Shown: piece after piece, positions 1-7,649 of the stretch
How positions within the stretch are numbered: the stretch's first letter is position 1
How the letters are laid out: the number at the start of each line of letters is the position of its first letter
Assembly (NCBI GenBank): GCA_937983055.1
Contig: CALJLA010000050.1
Location: forward strand, 1-15,125
Reading direction: 5' to 3'
Source: an uncultured Pseudomonadota bacterium
GTDB taxonomy: Bacteria > Pseudomonadota > Gammaproteobacteria > Burkholderiales > Eutrophovitaceae
Length of the DNA: 15,125 bases
The notes under the pieces: generated by a model
Databases searched by the model: none
The model's input: only the letters and a program-made list of their open reading frames with translations
What the model was told of the DNA's origin: nothing
Program-made: the position numbers and the translations under genes

Positions 1-1
1 T

Positions 2-175
2 CGCGGGCGTGCCGCGGCGAGCCGCGCGACGATGCGCTCCGCGGCCCGACCGTCAGCCGCTGGCCGTCGCACGCGCAGACCGCACCGCCCCCGGCCGCGA
101 CCGTCTCGATGGCGAGCGCCGGCGCGCCAGTCGGCGCGGCGTGCCGGCGCCAGCGCCGCGCGGCCGGCCTCCTGA
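2..175 (+). CDS. 3' end of an upstream gene, possibly the basic tail of ribosomal silencing factor RsfS (partial)
   Basis: The window starts inside a gene or a spacer. The frame that ends in TGA at 173-175 encodes 57 residues rich in Arg, Ala, Pro and Ser. This looks like the disordered basic tail found on some betaproteobacterial RsfS proteins, and rsfS commonly precedes rlmH. The conserved RsfS domain is not visible, so the name rests on gene order only. A competing frame (open from the left edge to TGA at 198-200) overlaps the rlmH start as ATGA, the kind of junction expected for coupled genes. It too is Arg/Pro-rich and cannot be excluded. Third-position G/C is slightly higher in the frame reported here, but the difference is small. 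Confidence 0.3.
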   Translation, partial: RGRAAASRATMRSAARPSAAGRRTRRPHRPRPRPSRWRAPARQSARRAGASAARPAS

Positions 176-196
176 TGGCGGCGGGGAGGGCCCCGC

Positions 197-673
197 ATGA
201 AGCTGCACGTCGTGGCAGTCGGCCTGCGACCACCCGCCTGGGTCAGGGCAGGGTTCGAGGACTATGCGAGGCGCATGCCCCGGGAACTGCCGCTGGGGCT
301 GATCGAGATCAGGCCCTCTCGCCGGGCCAGCGCATCGGAAGCGCTGCTGGCGCGCGCCCGCGCGGAAGAGGCCGAACGTATTGTTGCCGCCATGCCGACC
401 GGCAGTGTAAAAATAGCCTTGGACGAGCACGGCAGAACGCTGAGCACCGCACAGATGGCGAAGCAGTTCGAGCAGTGGATGCGGCAGGGGCGGGACCTCT
501 GTTTCGTCATCGGCGGCGCGGACGGGCTGGATGAAGGGTTCAAGCGCAGCGCCGACATGCGGCTGTCGTTGTCGGCTCTGACCCTGCCGCATGCACTGGT
601 CCGTGTGGTGATCGCGGAACAGCTCTACCGCGTAGTGTCGCTGATCCGCAATCATCCGTATCACAAAGAGTAG
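197..673 (+). CDS. rlmH: 23S rRNA (pseudouridine1915-N3)-methyltransferase RlmH
   Basis: A 158-residue SPOUT-class methyltransferase, close to the usual length of about 155. The family methylates N3 of pseudouridine 1915 in helix 69 of 23S rRNA on the assembled 70S ribosome, using S-adenosylmethionine. Visible family marks are ALDEHGRTLST (74-84), the SAM-binding knot loop FVIGGADG (103-110), and the C-terminal AEQLYR (140-145) and NHPYHKE (152-158), which matches the E. coli ending closely. The ATG at 197 has a strong Shine-Dalgarno (GGAGG at 185-189, 7 nt spacing). It is followed after 42 nt by maf on the same strand, the standard rlmH-maf-rng order, so co-transcription is likely. Confidence 0.97.
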   Translation: MKLHVVAVGLRPPAWVRAGFEDYARRMPRELPLGLIEIRPSRRASASEALLARARAEEAERIVAAMPTGSVKIALDEHGRTLSTAQMAKQFEQWMRQGRDLCFVIGGADGLDEGFKRSADMRLSLSALTLPHALVRVVIAEQLYRVVSLIRNHPYHKE

Positions 674-715
674 CCGCCCTCCGGGGCGCCGATAAAACGA
701 CAAAGGCTGCAATCA

Positions 716-1336
716 TTGGCTTCCCTGGAGCGTCACATTTACCTCGCATCGCGCAGTGCCCGGCGCAGAGAACTGCTGAAGCAGATGGGCGTAAGTTTCG
801 AGATGCTGCTGCTGCGGGAGGGCCCCGGCCGGGACGCTGACTTCGACGAAACGCCCCGGCCCGGCGAGGCGCCGCGCGACTACACCGAGCGGGTCGCACG
901 GGTGAAGGCGGACGCCGGCTGGCTGCGCCTCGAGCAACGACGGCTGATGCGCCACCCGGTGCTGGCTGCAGACACCACTGTCGCGATTGGCAACGAGATT
1001 CTCGGCAAGCCGGCCGACCGCGACGATGCCGTGGCGATGCTGAAGCGTCTGTCGGGAACCACGCACGTCGTCTATTCCTCGGTCGCGGTGAAGTACAACG
1101 ACCGCCTGGAGGAGGCGATGTCCGAGACGCAGGTGCGCCTGCGCGAGCTGAGCGACGACGAAATCCGGCGCTACGTCGCCACCGGAGAACCGTTCGACAA
1201 GTCCGGCGCATACGCGATCCAGGGCAAGGCGAGCCTGTTCGTAGAGCACATCGCCGGCAGCTACACCGGGGTGGTTGGGCTGCCGGTTTTCGAGACCGCC
1301 CAGCTGCTGGCTTCCTTCGGCCTGCGCACACTTTGA
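716..1336 (+). CDS. maf: Maf/YhdE-type nucleoside triphosphate pyrophosphatase (dTTP/UTP)
   Basis: A 206-residue Maf protein. The family hydrolyses non-canonical or excess nucleoside triphosphates to monophosphates. Visible motifs are ASRSARR (11-17) near the N terminus, AADTTV with D86, GKP with K98, and DKSGAYAIQG (161-170). The DK-GAYAIQG segment and the following GSYTGVVGLP match the YhdE branch (dTTP/UTP) better than the YceF branch (m7GTP). The start is taken as TTG 716 because AAAGG at 702-706 sits 9 nt upstream and the predicted N terminus MASLERHIYLASRS leaves a normal lead into the motif; no ATG is available there. The stop TGA (1334-1336) overlaps the TTG start of rng. Confidence 0.94.
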   Translation: MASLERHIYLASRSARRRELLKQMGVSFEMLLLREGPGRDADFDETPRPGEAPRDYTERVARVKADAGWLRLEQRRLMRHPVLAADTTVAIGNEILGKPADRDDAVAMLKRLSGTTHVVYSSVAVKYNDRLEEAMSETQVRLRELSDDEIRRYVATGEPFDKSGAYAIQGKASLFVEHIAGSYTGVVGLPVFETAQLLASFGLRTL

Positions 1337-2787
1337 GCACCGACATCCTGATCAACGTCACCCCTCAGGAAACTCGGGTGGCCGTGATGCAGCAGGGCGT
1401 CGCCCAGGAGCTGCATGTCGAGCGCACGTCCAGCCGCGGCCTGGTCGGCAATATCTACCTCGGCCAGGTGTCTCGCGTGCTGCCGGGCATGCAGTCGGCG
1501 TTCGTCAACATCGGGCTGGACCGTGCCGCTTTCCTGCACGTGGCCGACATCTGGGGCCATCGGCAGAATGCCGGCGAGGTGCGGCCGATCGAGCGGCTGC
1601 TCCACGAAGGACAGCGCCTGCTGGTGCAGGTAATCAAGGACCCGATCGGCACCAAGGGCGCGCGGCTTTCCACCCAGATCAGCATCGCCGGACGGCTGCT
1701 GGTGTACCTCCCGCAGGAGTCACACATCGGTATCTCGCAGCGCATCGAGGATGAGGCCGAGCGCGCAATGCTGCGCGACCGGCTGCAGCAGTTGCTGCCC
1801 GGTACCGAGAACGGCGGGTTCATCATCCGCACCATGGCCGAGACCGCCAGCGAAGACGAGCTTGCGGCCGACATCGAGTATCTTCGAAAGCTGTGGTCGG
1901 ACATCCAGGCGCTTGCGCAGACTGCCCAGGCCCCTGTGCCGCTGTACCAGGACCTGACACTGAGCCTGCGCGTGCTGCGCGACTTCGTCCATGACGACTG
2001 CGACCGGATTCTGGTGGATTCGCGCGAGAACCATCTCAAGATGCAGGCGTTCGCGAGCGAGTACATTCCGCGATTTGCTGACCGGCTTCAGCATTACACC
2101 GGCGACCGGCCGCTGTTCGACCTCTACGGCGTCGAGGAGGAAATAGAGCGCGCGCTCGCCCGCCGGGTACCCCTGAAATCCGGCGGCTATCTGATCATCG
2201 ACCAGACCGAGGCGCTCACCACCATTGACGTCAACACCGGCGGATTCGTCGGCGGGCGAAACTTCGACGACACGATCTTCAAAACCAATCTGGAGGCGGC
2301 GCAGGTCATCGCGCGGCAGCTGCGGCTGAGAAACCTGGGCGGCATCATCATCATCGACTTCATCGACATGGAGAGCGAGGTGCACCGTGAGGCTGTGCTG
2401 ACCGAACTGCGCAAGGCCCTGGCGCTCGACCGCACCCGGGTAACGGTCAACGGCTTCACCCAGCTTGGCCTGGTCGAGATGACGCGAAAACGCACCCGGG
2501 AATCGCTTGCCCACATCCTGTGCGAGCCCTGCTCCACCTGCCACGGCCGCGGCGAGATCAAGACTGCGCAGACCATCTGCTACGAAGTGCTGCGCGAGCT
2601 GCTGCGCGAGGCGCGCCAGTTCGATGCGCGGGAATTCCGCATTCTCGCCTCCCAGAAGGTAATCGACACATTTCTCGACGAGGAGGCGCAGGGCCTGGCC
2701 ATGCTGGAACAGTTCATCGGCAAACCGATCTCGCTACAGGTCGAGACTGTCTACACCCAGGAGCAATACGACATCGTCCTGATGTAA
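1333..2787 (+). CDS. rng: Ribonuclease G
   Basis: A 484-residue RNase E/G family endoribonuclease (E. coli RNase G is 489). The family matures the 5' end of 16S rRNA and takes part in mRNA turnover in the cytoplasm. The N terminus MSTDILINVTPQETRVAV matches E. coli RNase G, supporting the TTG at 1333. An S1-like region follows (GLVGNIYLGQVSRVLPGMQSAF at about 36-57). The catalytic metal-binding aspartates are D299 in TTIDVNTGG and D342 in IIIIDFIDM. The zinc-link cysteines are in CEPCSTCHGRG (C400 and C403, with an extra C397). The RNase E C-terminal scaffold is absent, which separates it from rne. The TTGA overlap with maf implies translational coupling. Confidence 0.97.
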   Translation: MSTDILINVTPQETRVAVMQQGVAQELHVERTSSRGLVGNIYLGQVSRVLPGMQSAFVNIGLDRAAFLHVADIWGHRQNAGEVRPIERLLHEGQRLLVQVIKDPIGTKGARLSTQISIAGRLLVYLPQESHIGISQRIEDEAERAMLRDRLQQLLPGTENGGFIIRTMAETASEDELAADIEYLRKLWSDIQALAQTAQAPVPLYQDLTLSLRVLRDFVHDDCDRILVDSRENHLKMQAFASEYIPRFADRLQHYTGDRPLFDLYGVEEEIERALARRVPLKSGGYLIIDQTEALTTIDVNTGGFVGGRNFDDTIFKTNLEAAQVIARQLRLRNLGGIIIIDFIDMESEVHREAVLTELRKALALDRTRVTVNGFTQLGLVEMTRKRTRESLAHILCEPCSTCHGRGEIKTAQTICYEVLRELLREARQFDAREFRILASQKVIDTFLDEEAQGLAMLEQFIGKPISLQVETVYTQEQYDIVLM

Positions 2788-2959
2788 CCCCCGGGCGAGC
2801 GGTGCCGACGTCCCGCCCGCCCGCAGCGGCACCTGATCCCGGCCAACCGCGTCCCAAGGCCACGCGCCATCGGTTCTTTCCCATGCCCAGGGGAGGTGGG
2901 CCAGTTCTTGCCTATCGACACCCTGTAACTTGCGGGACGGCCCTAATAAGTTGCTGAAA

Positions 2960-3217
2960 ATGCAAACAATTGTTAAGAAACCTCGGCCGGAGGCGGGCTG
3001 CATGCGATGCGGCCGTGCCTATACCGGACCGATGGACCGGACGGTGATGTGCTTCATGCCGAGCCCGCGGGGGGGAGTACCCTGCGGCGGCCGCATTGCC
3101 TGGCGGGGCAACCCAGACGACTGGATGCTGTGTCCGGACTGCGAGGGCAGCGGGAGCGATCCCCGCGACGCCTGCGCGCGTTGCCATGGCGATGGCTGGT
3201 TGATGGGGCGCGCCTGA
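2960..3217 (+). CDS. Small cysteine-rich protein with DnaJ-like zinc-finger motifs
   Basis: I do not recognise this as a named gene. From ATG 2960 it is 86 residues with eight cysteines: C14-x2-C17, C31, C42, C58-x2-C61 and C72-x2-C75. The last two pairs are CPDCEGSG and CARCHGDG, exactly the CxxCxGxG repeat of the DnaJ central zinc finger; the first pair is CMRCGRAY. Eight cysteines would suit two zinc ions. There is no J domain, signal peptide or membrane segment. The start is uncertain. TTG 2930 would add 10 residues. ATG 3002 has the best Shine-Dalgarno (GGAGG at 2989-2993, 8 nt) but would remove the first cysteine of the CMRC pair. The gene is followed 15 nt later by an intrinsic terminator, so it may be monocistronic. 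The function is unknown; metal binding, RNA binding or chaperone help are all possible. Confidence 0.65.
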   Translation: MQTIVKKPRPEAGCMRCGRAYTGPMDRTVMCFMPSPRGGVPCGGRIAWRGNPDDWMLCPDCEGSGSDPRDACARCHGDGWLMGRA

Positions 3218-3232
3218 GGATACGCCGCACGG

Positions 3233-3256
3233 ACTGCCGATAATCGGCAGTTTCTT
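3233..3256 (+). terminator. Intrinsic terminator after the cysteine-rich gene
   Basis: An 8-bp stem (ACTGCCGA, loop TAA, TCGGCAGT) is followed directly by a T-rich run (TTTCTT). It lies 15 nt past the stop at 3217 and points along the plus strand. On the minus strand the hairpin is not followed by Ts, so it should not terminate the dynamin operon efficiently. Confidence 0.75.
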
Positions 3257-3335
3257 CCCCGCGAAGCTGCCCGCCTGCGGCGGTCCGGCGAGACGGCGGC
3301 GCCCGCTGCCGGAATGATGCGGCCTGCGCGCCCGC

Positions 3336-5282
3336 TCAGGCGACCTTGGCGATTTTCCTCGCCACCGGAATCTCGGCGTTGAGTACGTCGCGGATGCGGG
3401 TCAGCTCCTCGATCTGCTTCCCGAGAAGCAGTTGTTGCTTTTCCAGGTGCCGGATACGGTCCTGCAGCGTGTTGATGTCGCCGGCGATCTTCCTCAGGTT
3501 CTCGACGCGGTGCTCCAGCAGCTTCTGATGCTCGCGCAGCTGCATCGACAGTGGCGTGAGCGCACTCTTCAGCCAGGCGTCCAGTTCTTCGCGCACGTCC
3601 CGGAACAGCTGCATGCCCTGCCCAACCAGCTCGCGGTGAAAGCGCCGGATGACGAAGTGTTTCTCGCGTCCGAGCACGTTGACCGGATCCTTGCAGAACT
3701 GTTCGGTGCGCTGCTGCAGCGAATGCATGCGCAGAATCAATCGCTCGAGATTCAGTGGCGGGGGCGTGAGCTTCTTGAATCCATACTGCTGGTGAAAGCG
3801 GCTGTAAACGTTATCGACGAAGCCGCGGGTCTCTGCCGCGAACGCGAGGATCTTCTCCGCCTGGCGCGAGAACGTATCGAACAGCGCCTGCATGGAGCGC
3901 ATCAGCCCGGCGGTGGTCCAGCTGCCCTGCATCACGGCCGTGCTTTTTTCCAGAATCTCGTTCAGCCGCGCTTCGTCCAGGGTCGCCAGCAGCGCTTCGC
4001 CCTGCTTGGAGACCGTCGCGTGGGAGTGCTTGAACCCATCGACATGCCTGCCGTATTCGGACTTGTCCTTCTCGAACTTGGCGAGCAGCGCCTTGGCGAG
4101 GTCGCGATTCTTGCCCGAGAGCTTCGCCATCTCCTGCAGTTCGGCGCGCGCGCTGTCGAGCTGGGTAATGACAGACTGCAATGACGATTCGACCATGCCG
4201 CCGATCTCGCGCGACACGGCCGCGCGCAGGATCTGCTGCTTCGAGGGAATAATCTGCTCGGCCAGCAGGCGCTCGAGCTGTTCGATGCGGCTGCGCCGCA
4301 GCAGGGTGTCATCATCGCGAATGCGCGCGACCAGCGCCTTCTGCGCCGACAGCGCAATGACGTGATCGCGCGGAAGTTCGAGCAGGCCCGAGGTTTCCTG
4401 GACCTGACGATCGATGCGCCCCTCGATATCCCGATCGGTCGTCAGATCGTCCCACATGAGATCGATCTTGTTCAGCACCGCGATGCGGCGGCTGACGTAA
4501 TCGCGAACGTATTTCTGCCACACTTCGAGGTCCGACCTGGTGACGCCGGTGTCCATCGCCAGCAGAAACAGCACCGCGTGCGCGCTCGGAATCATCGACA
4601 AGGTCAGCTCCGGCTCGGTGCCGAGCGCATTGAGACCCGGGGTGTCGAGAATAACCAGGCCGTTCTTCAGCAGCGGATGCGGATAGTTGATCATTGCGTG
4701 GCGCCAGCAGGGAATGTCGACGCGGCCGCCATGCTTGACGATCACCGTGGTGGTGACGAATTCGGATTCATCCAGCAAGCCCAGCGCGCCGGCCTCCTCG
4801 ATGCTCACCGACTTGGTGTCGGCCAGGCTGGCCATCGCTCTGGCCATTTCCTCGTGCGAGTCGAGGTCGAGCTTGATCTTCACCCACTCCACCGGCTTGT
4901 GCTTCATCGCGCTGATGCTTTCCTCGGTGGCGCGCGTCTCGATCGGGAGCAGCCGGATGTAGGGCTCGTCCGCCGGATCGTAGAAGATCTCCGTGGGGCA
5001 CATGGTGGTGCGTCCGACGTCCGAAGGCAGCAGGCGCTGCTTGAAGTCGGAGAAGAACATGGCGTTGATGAGTTCGGTCTTGCCGCGCGAAAACTCGGCC
5101 AGGAAGGCGAGAATCATCCGGTCATTGCGCAGGCTTTCGGCAAGATCGTAGATGCGCAGGCTGCGCTGTATGTCGGCGTGGCCGTGCGTTTCCAGCCACG
5201 TCTGATACGCCTCGATGCAGCCGCGCAGCTCTTCGCGCCACTGCTGGTACTGGGCTACCTGGTTTTCGAGTTGGCTGCTCAT
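3336..5282 (-). CDS. Dynamin-like large GTPase
   Basis: A 648-residue bacterial dynamin-family protein. It has an N-terminal helical part (1-55), a GTPase domain and a long helical C-terminal part ending in a coiled coil (about 575-640, rich in Leu, Glu, Lys and Arg). G motifs: P-loop AEFSRGKTE (62-70), switch region GRTTMCPTE (90-98), DTPG (213-216) and NKID (271-274). The P-loop starts with Ala rather than the usual Gly of GxxxxGK[S/T]; from memory this occurs in related betaproteobacterial proteins, which I could not check. Bacterial dynamins bind and remodel membranes; the role of this branch is not known to me. The ATG shares one base with the yggU stop (TGATG), so it is translationally coupled to the yggT/yggU genes. 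No transmembrane helix is evident. Confidence 0.88.
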   Translation of the reverse strand: MSSQLENQVAQYQQWREELRGCIEAYQTWLETHGHADIQRSLRIYDLAESLRNDRMILAFLAEFSRGKTELINAMFFSDFKQRLLPSDVGRTTMCPTEIFYDPADEPYIRLLPIETRATEESISAMKHKPVEWVKIKLDLDSHEEMARAMASLADTKSVSIEEAGALGLLDESEFVTTTVIVKHGGRVDIPCWRHAMINYPHPLLKNGLVILDTPGLNALGTEPELTLSMIPSAHAVLFLLAMDTGVTRSDLEVWQKYVRDYVSRRIAVLNKIDLMWDDLTTDRDIEGRIDRQVQETSGLLELPRDHVIALSAQKALVARIRDDDTLLRRSRIEQLERLLAEQIIPSKQQILRAAVSREIGGMVESSLQSVITQLDSARAELQEMAKLSGKNRDLAKALLAKFEKDKSEYGRHVDGFKHSHATVSKQGEALLATLDEARLNEILEKSTAVMQGSWTTAGLMRSMQALFDTFSRQAEKILAFAAETRGFVDNVYSRFHQQYGFKKLTPPPLNLERLILRMHSLQQRTEQFCKDPVNVLGREKHFVIRRFHRELVGQGMQLFRDVREELDAWLKSALTPLSMQLREHQKLLEHRVENLRKIAGDINTLQDRIRHLEKQQLLLGKQIEELTRIRDVLNAEIPVARKIAKVA

Positions 5283-5602
5283 CAGTCGACCAGAAGGCGG
5301 ATGTGCTCAAGCAGCCCCGCCCCAGGTTCGTGGATCTCGACGATCTTGGTCCGGTCCTGCCTGCCTCTCGCAATCATAACCCGCCGCGCGGGCAGCTTAA
5401 AAGTTTTCCCCAGAAAATCAACGAGGAGGGTATTTGCCTTGTTTTCCACTGCCGGCGCGGCAACTCTCACCTTGAGGCTGTCACCGTACAGGCCGGCAAA
5501 CTCGGTGCGGCGCGCGCCCGGCTGCACATGAAGGCGAAGCGAAAGCACGTTTCGCGCCGAATCGTACTGATACCAGTGCGAGACGGGCCCCGGGGGCTTC
5601 AA
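5282..5602 (-). CDS. yggU: DUF167/YggU family protein
   Basis: A 106-residue small protein of the DUF167 (YggU/UPF0235) family, whose function is not established. It shows the family pattern: HVQPGARRTEF (25-35), GDSLKVRVAAPAVENKAN (40-57), LVDFLGKTF (60-68) and a basic segment ending DRTKIVEI (83-90). The frame stays open far upstream, but that part lies antisense-like over yggT and proC. The start is taken as TTG 5602 because it overlaps the yggT TGA as TTGA and gives the normal family length. The same junction type is seen at maf/rng. The stop overlaps the dynamin start. Confidence 0.88.
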   Translation of the reverse strand: MKPPGPVSHWYQYDSARNVLSLRLHVQPGARRTEFAGLYGDSLKVRVAAPAVENKANTLLVDFLGKTFKLPARRVMIARGRQDRTKIVEIHEPGAGLLEHIRLLVD

Positions 5603-6171
5603 AGCATTCCGGTGAAATAGCGCTCGAGCGGCGCGACCGGCCACATCAGCAGCAGCTGGCCCAGCACCAGCACGAACAGCGGCGACAGGTCCACTCCCCC
5701 GATCAGCGGCACGTGGCGCCGGAAGAGATTGAGGAAGGGACGGGTCAGCGACTGCAGAATCGGCATCGCCGGGCTGTACGGGTTGATCCAGGACAGCAGC
5801 GCCTGCACGAAGGTGGTGAACATCACGATGTAGATGAACAGGCGAACGAGGCTCATGCCGGCGAGCAACAGGATGCCGACTCCGGCCTCGCCGACGGCGG
5901 CGCCGAAGTCGTGACCGGCCAGCGAGCGGGTCGCCACGACCAGCACGATCTCCACGATCCAGGCAAGCATCAGGGTCGCCAGGTCGTAGCCCCAGAGTCC
6001 GGGCACGATCCGCCGAGCGGGCAGCACCGCAAAGTTGGTGAGCGCCGCGATGAAGTTCGACAACGGGTTGCGCGCCGGCGCCCGCACCGCCTGCAGATAA
6101 AAGCGCAGCAGCAGCGCCAGCGAAAACAAGCCGAGAAAGGTGTGCAGCAGGAAAATAAGTGCCTGGTTCAT
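5599..6171 (-). CDS. yggT: YggT family integral membrane protein
   Basis: A 190-residue membrane protein with two YGGT-type halves. Hydrophobic segments lie at about 4-26, 63-84, 97-127 and 160-181. The second half carries the family pattern around SWINPYSPAMPILQSLTRPF (127-146), GGVDLSP (158-164) and VLVLGQLLL (167-175). YggT proteins are linked by gene context to osmotic response and to cell-division or membrane functions, but no biochemical role is settled. ATG 6171 follows the proC stop by 12 nt, with GGAG four bases before the start. It overlaps yggU by 3 nt. Confidence 0.93.
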   Translation of the reverse strand: MNQALIFLLHTFLGLFSLALLLRFYLQAVRAPARNPLSNFIAALTNFAVLPARRIVPGLWGYDLATLMLAWIVEIVLVVATRSLAGHDFGAAVGEAGVGILLLAGMSLVRLFIYIVMFTTFVQALLSWINPYSPAMPILQSLTRPFLNLFRRHVPLIGGVDLSPLFVLVLGQLLLMWPVAPLERYFTGML

Positions 6172-6183
6172 GGTGCTCCGACT

Positions 6184-6996
6184 TTAGTCCGCGCCAAACG
6201 CGTCGCCCATTTCGCGCGCGCGCAGTGCGGCCGCCTTTACGCTGTCGATGATGGCCTGCCGCACGCCGGCTGACTCCAGGTGCTCGAGCGCGCGCTCGGT
6301 GGTGCCGCCCTTCGAGGTGACCTTCTGGCGCAGCACGGCGGGCGAATCCTCGCTGCCGGCAGCCAGTTGCGTGGCGCCGGCAAAGGTCTCGAGCGTGAGC
6401 GCGCGGGCCGCGTGGGCGTCTAGCCCCAGGTCGCGCGCCGCCTGCTCCACCGCCTCGATGAAATAGAAGACATAGGCCGGTCCGCTGCCCGAGACGGCGG
6501 TCACCGCGTCGAGCGCCTCTTCCCGCTCGAACCACTGCACGGTCCCGACCGCGCCAAGAATGCCTTCGGCCGAATTGCGGTCCGCAGCGCTGGCCGCCGG
6601 CATGGCATACAGGCCGGCGGCGCCGGCGCCGACCAGCGCCGGCGTGTTCGGCATTGCCCGCACGATGCGCTGATGACCCCCGAGCCAGCGCGACAGATCG
6701 CGCGTGCGGATGCCGGCCGCGATGCTGAGGACCAGCGAGCGCCGGCACTGCCCGGCCACCGACTGCGCAACCTCGCGCATCTGTTGCGGCTTAACCGCCA
6801 GGATCAGCACGTCGGCCGCCGGCATCTGCTCGACGGACGCGAAGGCCGCCACGCCAAGTCCGGTGGCCCGCTCGCGCGCCGCCGGTGAAACATCCACTAC
6901 GGCAAGAGCGCGGCGGTCACAGCCCCGCTTGAGCAGCCCCCCGACCAGTGCGGCGGCCATGTTGCCACCGCCCACGAATACGATGCTGTTTGTCAT
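6184..6996 (-). CDS. proC: Pyrroline-5-carboxylate reductase
   Basis: A 270-residue enzyme (E. coli ProC is 269). It catalyses the last step of proline synthesis, NAD(P)H-dependent reduction of 1-pyrroline-5-carboxylate. Visible motifs: Rossmann GGGNM (9-13), LAVKPQQ (66-72), RAMPNTPALVGAGAAGLYA (113-131), the substrate-site segment VSGSGPAYVF (168-177) and KVTSKGGTT (225-233). ATG 6996 is preferred over the in-frame GTG at 7005, because MTNSIVFVGGGNM puts the Rossmann glycines at the normal distance from the start. Neither start has a good Shine-Dalgarno. It usually sits directly after yggS; here a secreted SRPBCC gene is interposed. Confidence 0.96.
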   Translation of the reverse strand: MTNSIVFVGGGNMAAALVGGLLKRGCDRRALAVVDVSPAARERATGLGVAAFASVEQMPAADVLILAVKPQQMREVAQSVAGQCRRSLVLSIAAGIRTRDLSRWLGGHQRIVRAMPNTPALVGAGAAGLYAMPAASAADRNSAEGILGAVGTVQWFEREEALDAVTAVSGSGPAYVFYFIEAVEQAARDLGLDAHAARALTLETFAGATQLAAGSEDSPAVLRQKVTSKGGTTERALEHLESAGVRQAIIDSVKAAALRAREMGDAFGAD

Positions 6997-7041
6997 CCGT
7001 TGCACGCGCCGGCAGGCCGCCGGTTCCGCCCCGACCCTGGG

Positions 7042-7545
7042 CTACCTGACGATCGACTTCAGGTTGTCGAGACCGGCCCGGTACACGCCCTCGATGAACT
7101 TGATCATCTCGGCGTCGTCATTGCCGGGCTTGGCGTTATAGCTGCCCTGCCACAGCACCGCGGAACTGTTCCTGCCGGTGCTGATCACCGCGATCGTCGA
7201 CTCATAGTTCGCGATCGGCAATTCGTTCTCGCCGATGATGCGATAGCTCAAACGCCGGTTGGCGGCGTCGAAGCTCAGCAGCTCCTCGTCGAAAGAGGGG
7301 CCGTCCTTGACGGTGAGCCGGCGCGTCGCGCCCGGCGTGTTGTTGCGCCCGCCCGTGAGCACGCTGGCCGAGAACACCGGATGCCAGCCGCTCAGATTGC
7401 TGAAATCGTTGATCGCGGCCCAGGCCTGGCTGGCCGGCACCGGCAGATCGACCGTCTGATAGGCGTTGAGACGGGTCTGCTGCGCCCAGGTAATCGCCGG
7501 CAACAGCAACAACAACCATGCAAGGCGTCGGATTATCGCGTTCAT
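7042..7545 (-). CDS. Secreted SRPBCC (START-like / polyketide cyclase-like) protein
   Basis: A 167-residue protein. It begins with a classic Sec signal peptide: MNAIIRR, a run of Leu, then a probable cleavage after ITWA (residue 21). The mature part has the SRPBCC pattern: AWAAINDFSNLSGWHP (41-56), a Gly-rich turn before ATRRLTV, and a long C-terminal helix. The fold has a hydrophobic pocket for lipids or other apolar ligands; the ligand here is unknown. The open frame extends upstream to 7656, but ATG 7545 is chosen because it gives the signal peptide and has a purine-rich Shine-Dalgarno (GGGAGAGAGAAG just upstream). It lies between yggS and proC, with its own promoter-like sequence at 7620-7649. 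Confidence 0.85.
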   Translation of the reverse strand: MNAIIRRLAWLLLLLPAITWAQQTRLNAYQTVDLPVPASQAWAAINDFSNLSGWHPVFSASVLTGGRNNTPGATRRLTVKDGPSFDEELLSFDAANRRLSYRIIGENELPIANYESTIAVISTGRNSSAVLWQGSYNAKPGNDDAEMIKFIEGVYRAGLDNLKSIVR

Positions 7546-7619
7546 TTGCTTCTCTCTCCCTTTTATCGCTTGATGTATGGCGCGGTCTGCACCGACGCCG
7601 CGGGCCGCGGGGGCGACGC

Positions 7620-7649
7620 AGTATAGGTGCTGGGCCGAAGAGGGGGCAA
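7620..7649 (-). promoter_or_regulatory. Predicted sigma70 promoter for the SRPBCC-proC-yggT-yggU-dynamin genes
   Basis: Read on the minus strand, TTGCCC (forward 7644-7649, 4/6 match to the -35 consensus) is followed by an 18-nt spacer and TATACT (forward 7620-7625, 5/6 match to the -10 consensus). A start near 7613 would leave a leader of about 68 nt before ATG 7545. This is a pattern match only, but it falls exactly in the gap after yggS. Confidence 0.45.

Noticed and set aside
2801..2833. Inverted repeat GGTGCCG / CGGCACC after rng as a terminator
   Set aside because: Only 7 bp with a 19-nt loop and no T run; too weak to call.
2930..2985. Promoter in the AT-rich stretch before the cysteine-rich gene, including the palindrome AACAATTGTT (2965-2974)
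   Set aside because: The base composition is suggestive, but no -35/-10 pair with proper spacing was found, and the palindrome is short.
4362..5531. 389-codon plus-strand open frame
   Set aside because: Antisense to the dynamin gene and yggU; composition is that of a shadow frame.
5603..6748. Long open minus-strand frame upstream of and continuous with yggU (488 codons in all)
   Set aside because: Its first 380 or so codons give low-complexity Arg/Gly/Ala sequence lying over yggT and proC on the same strand in another frame; only the last 106 codons match a known family.
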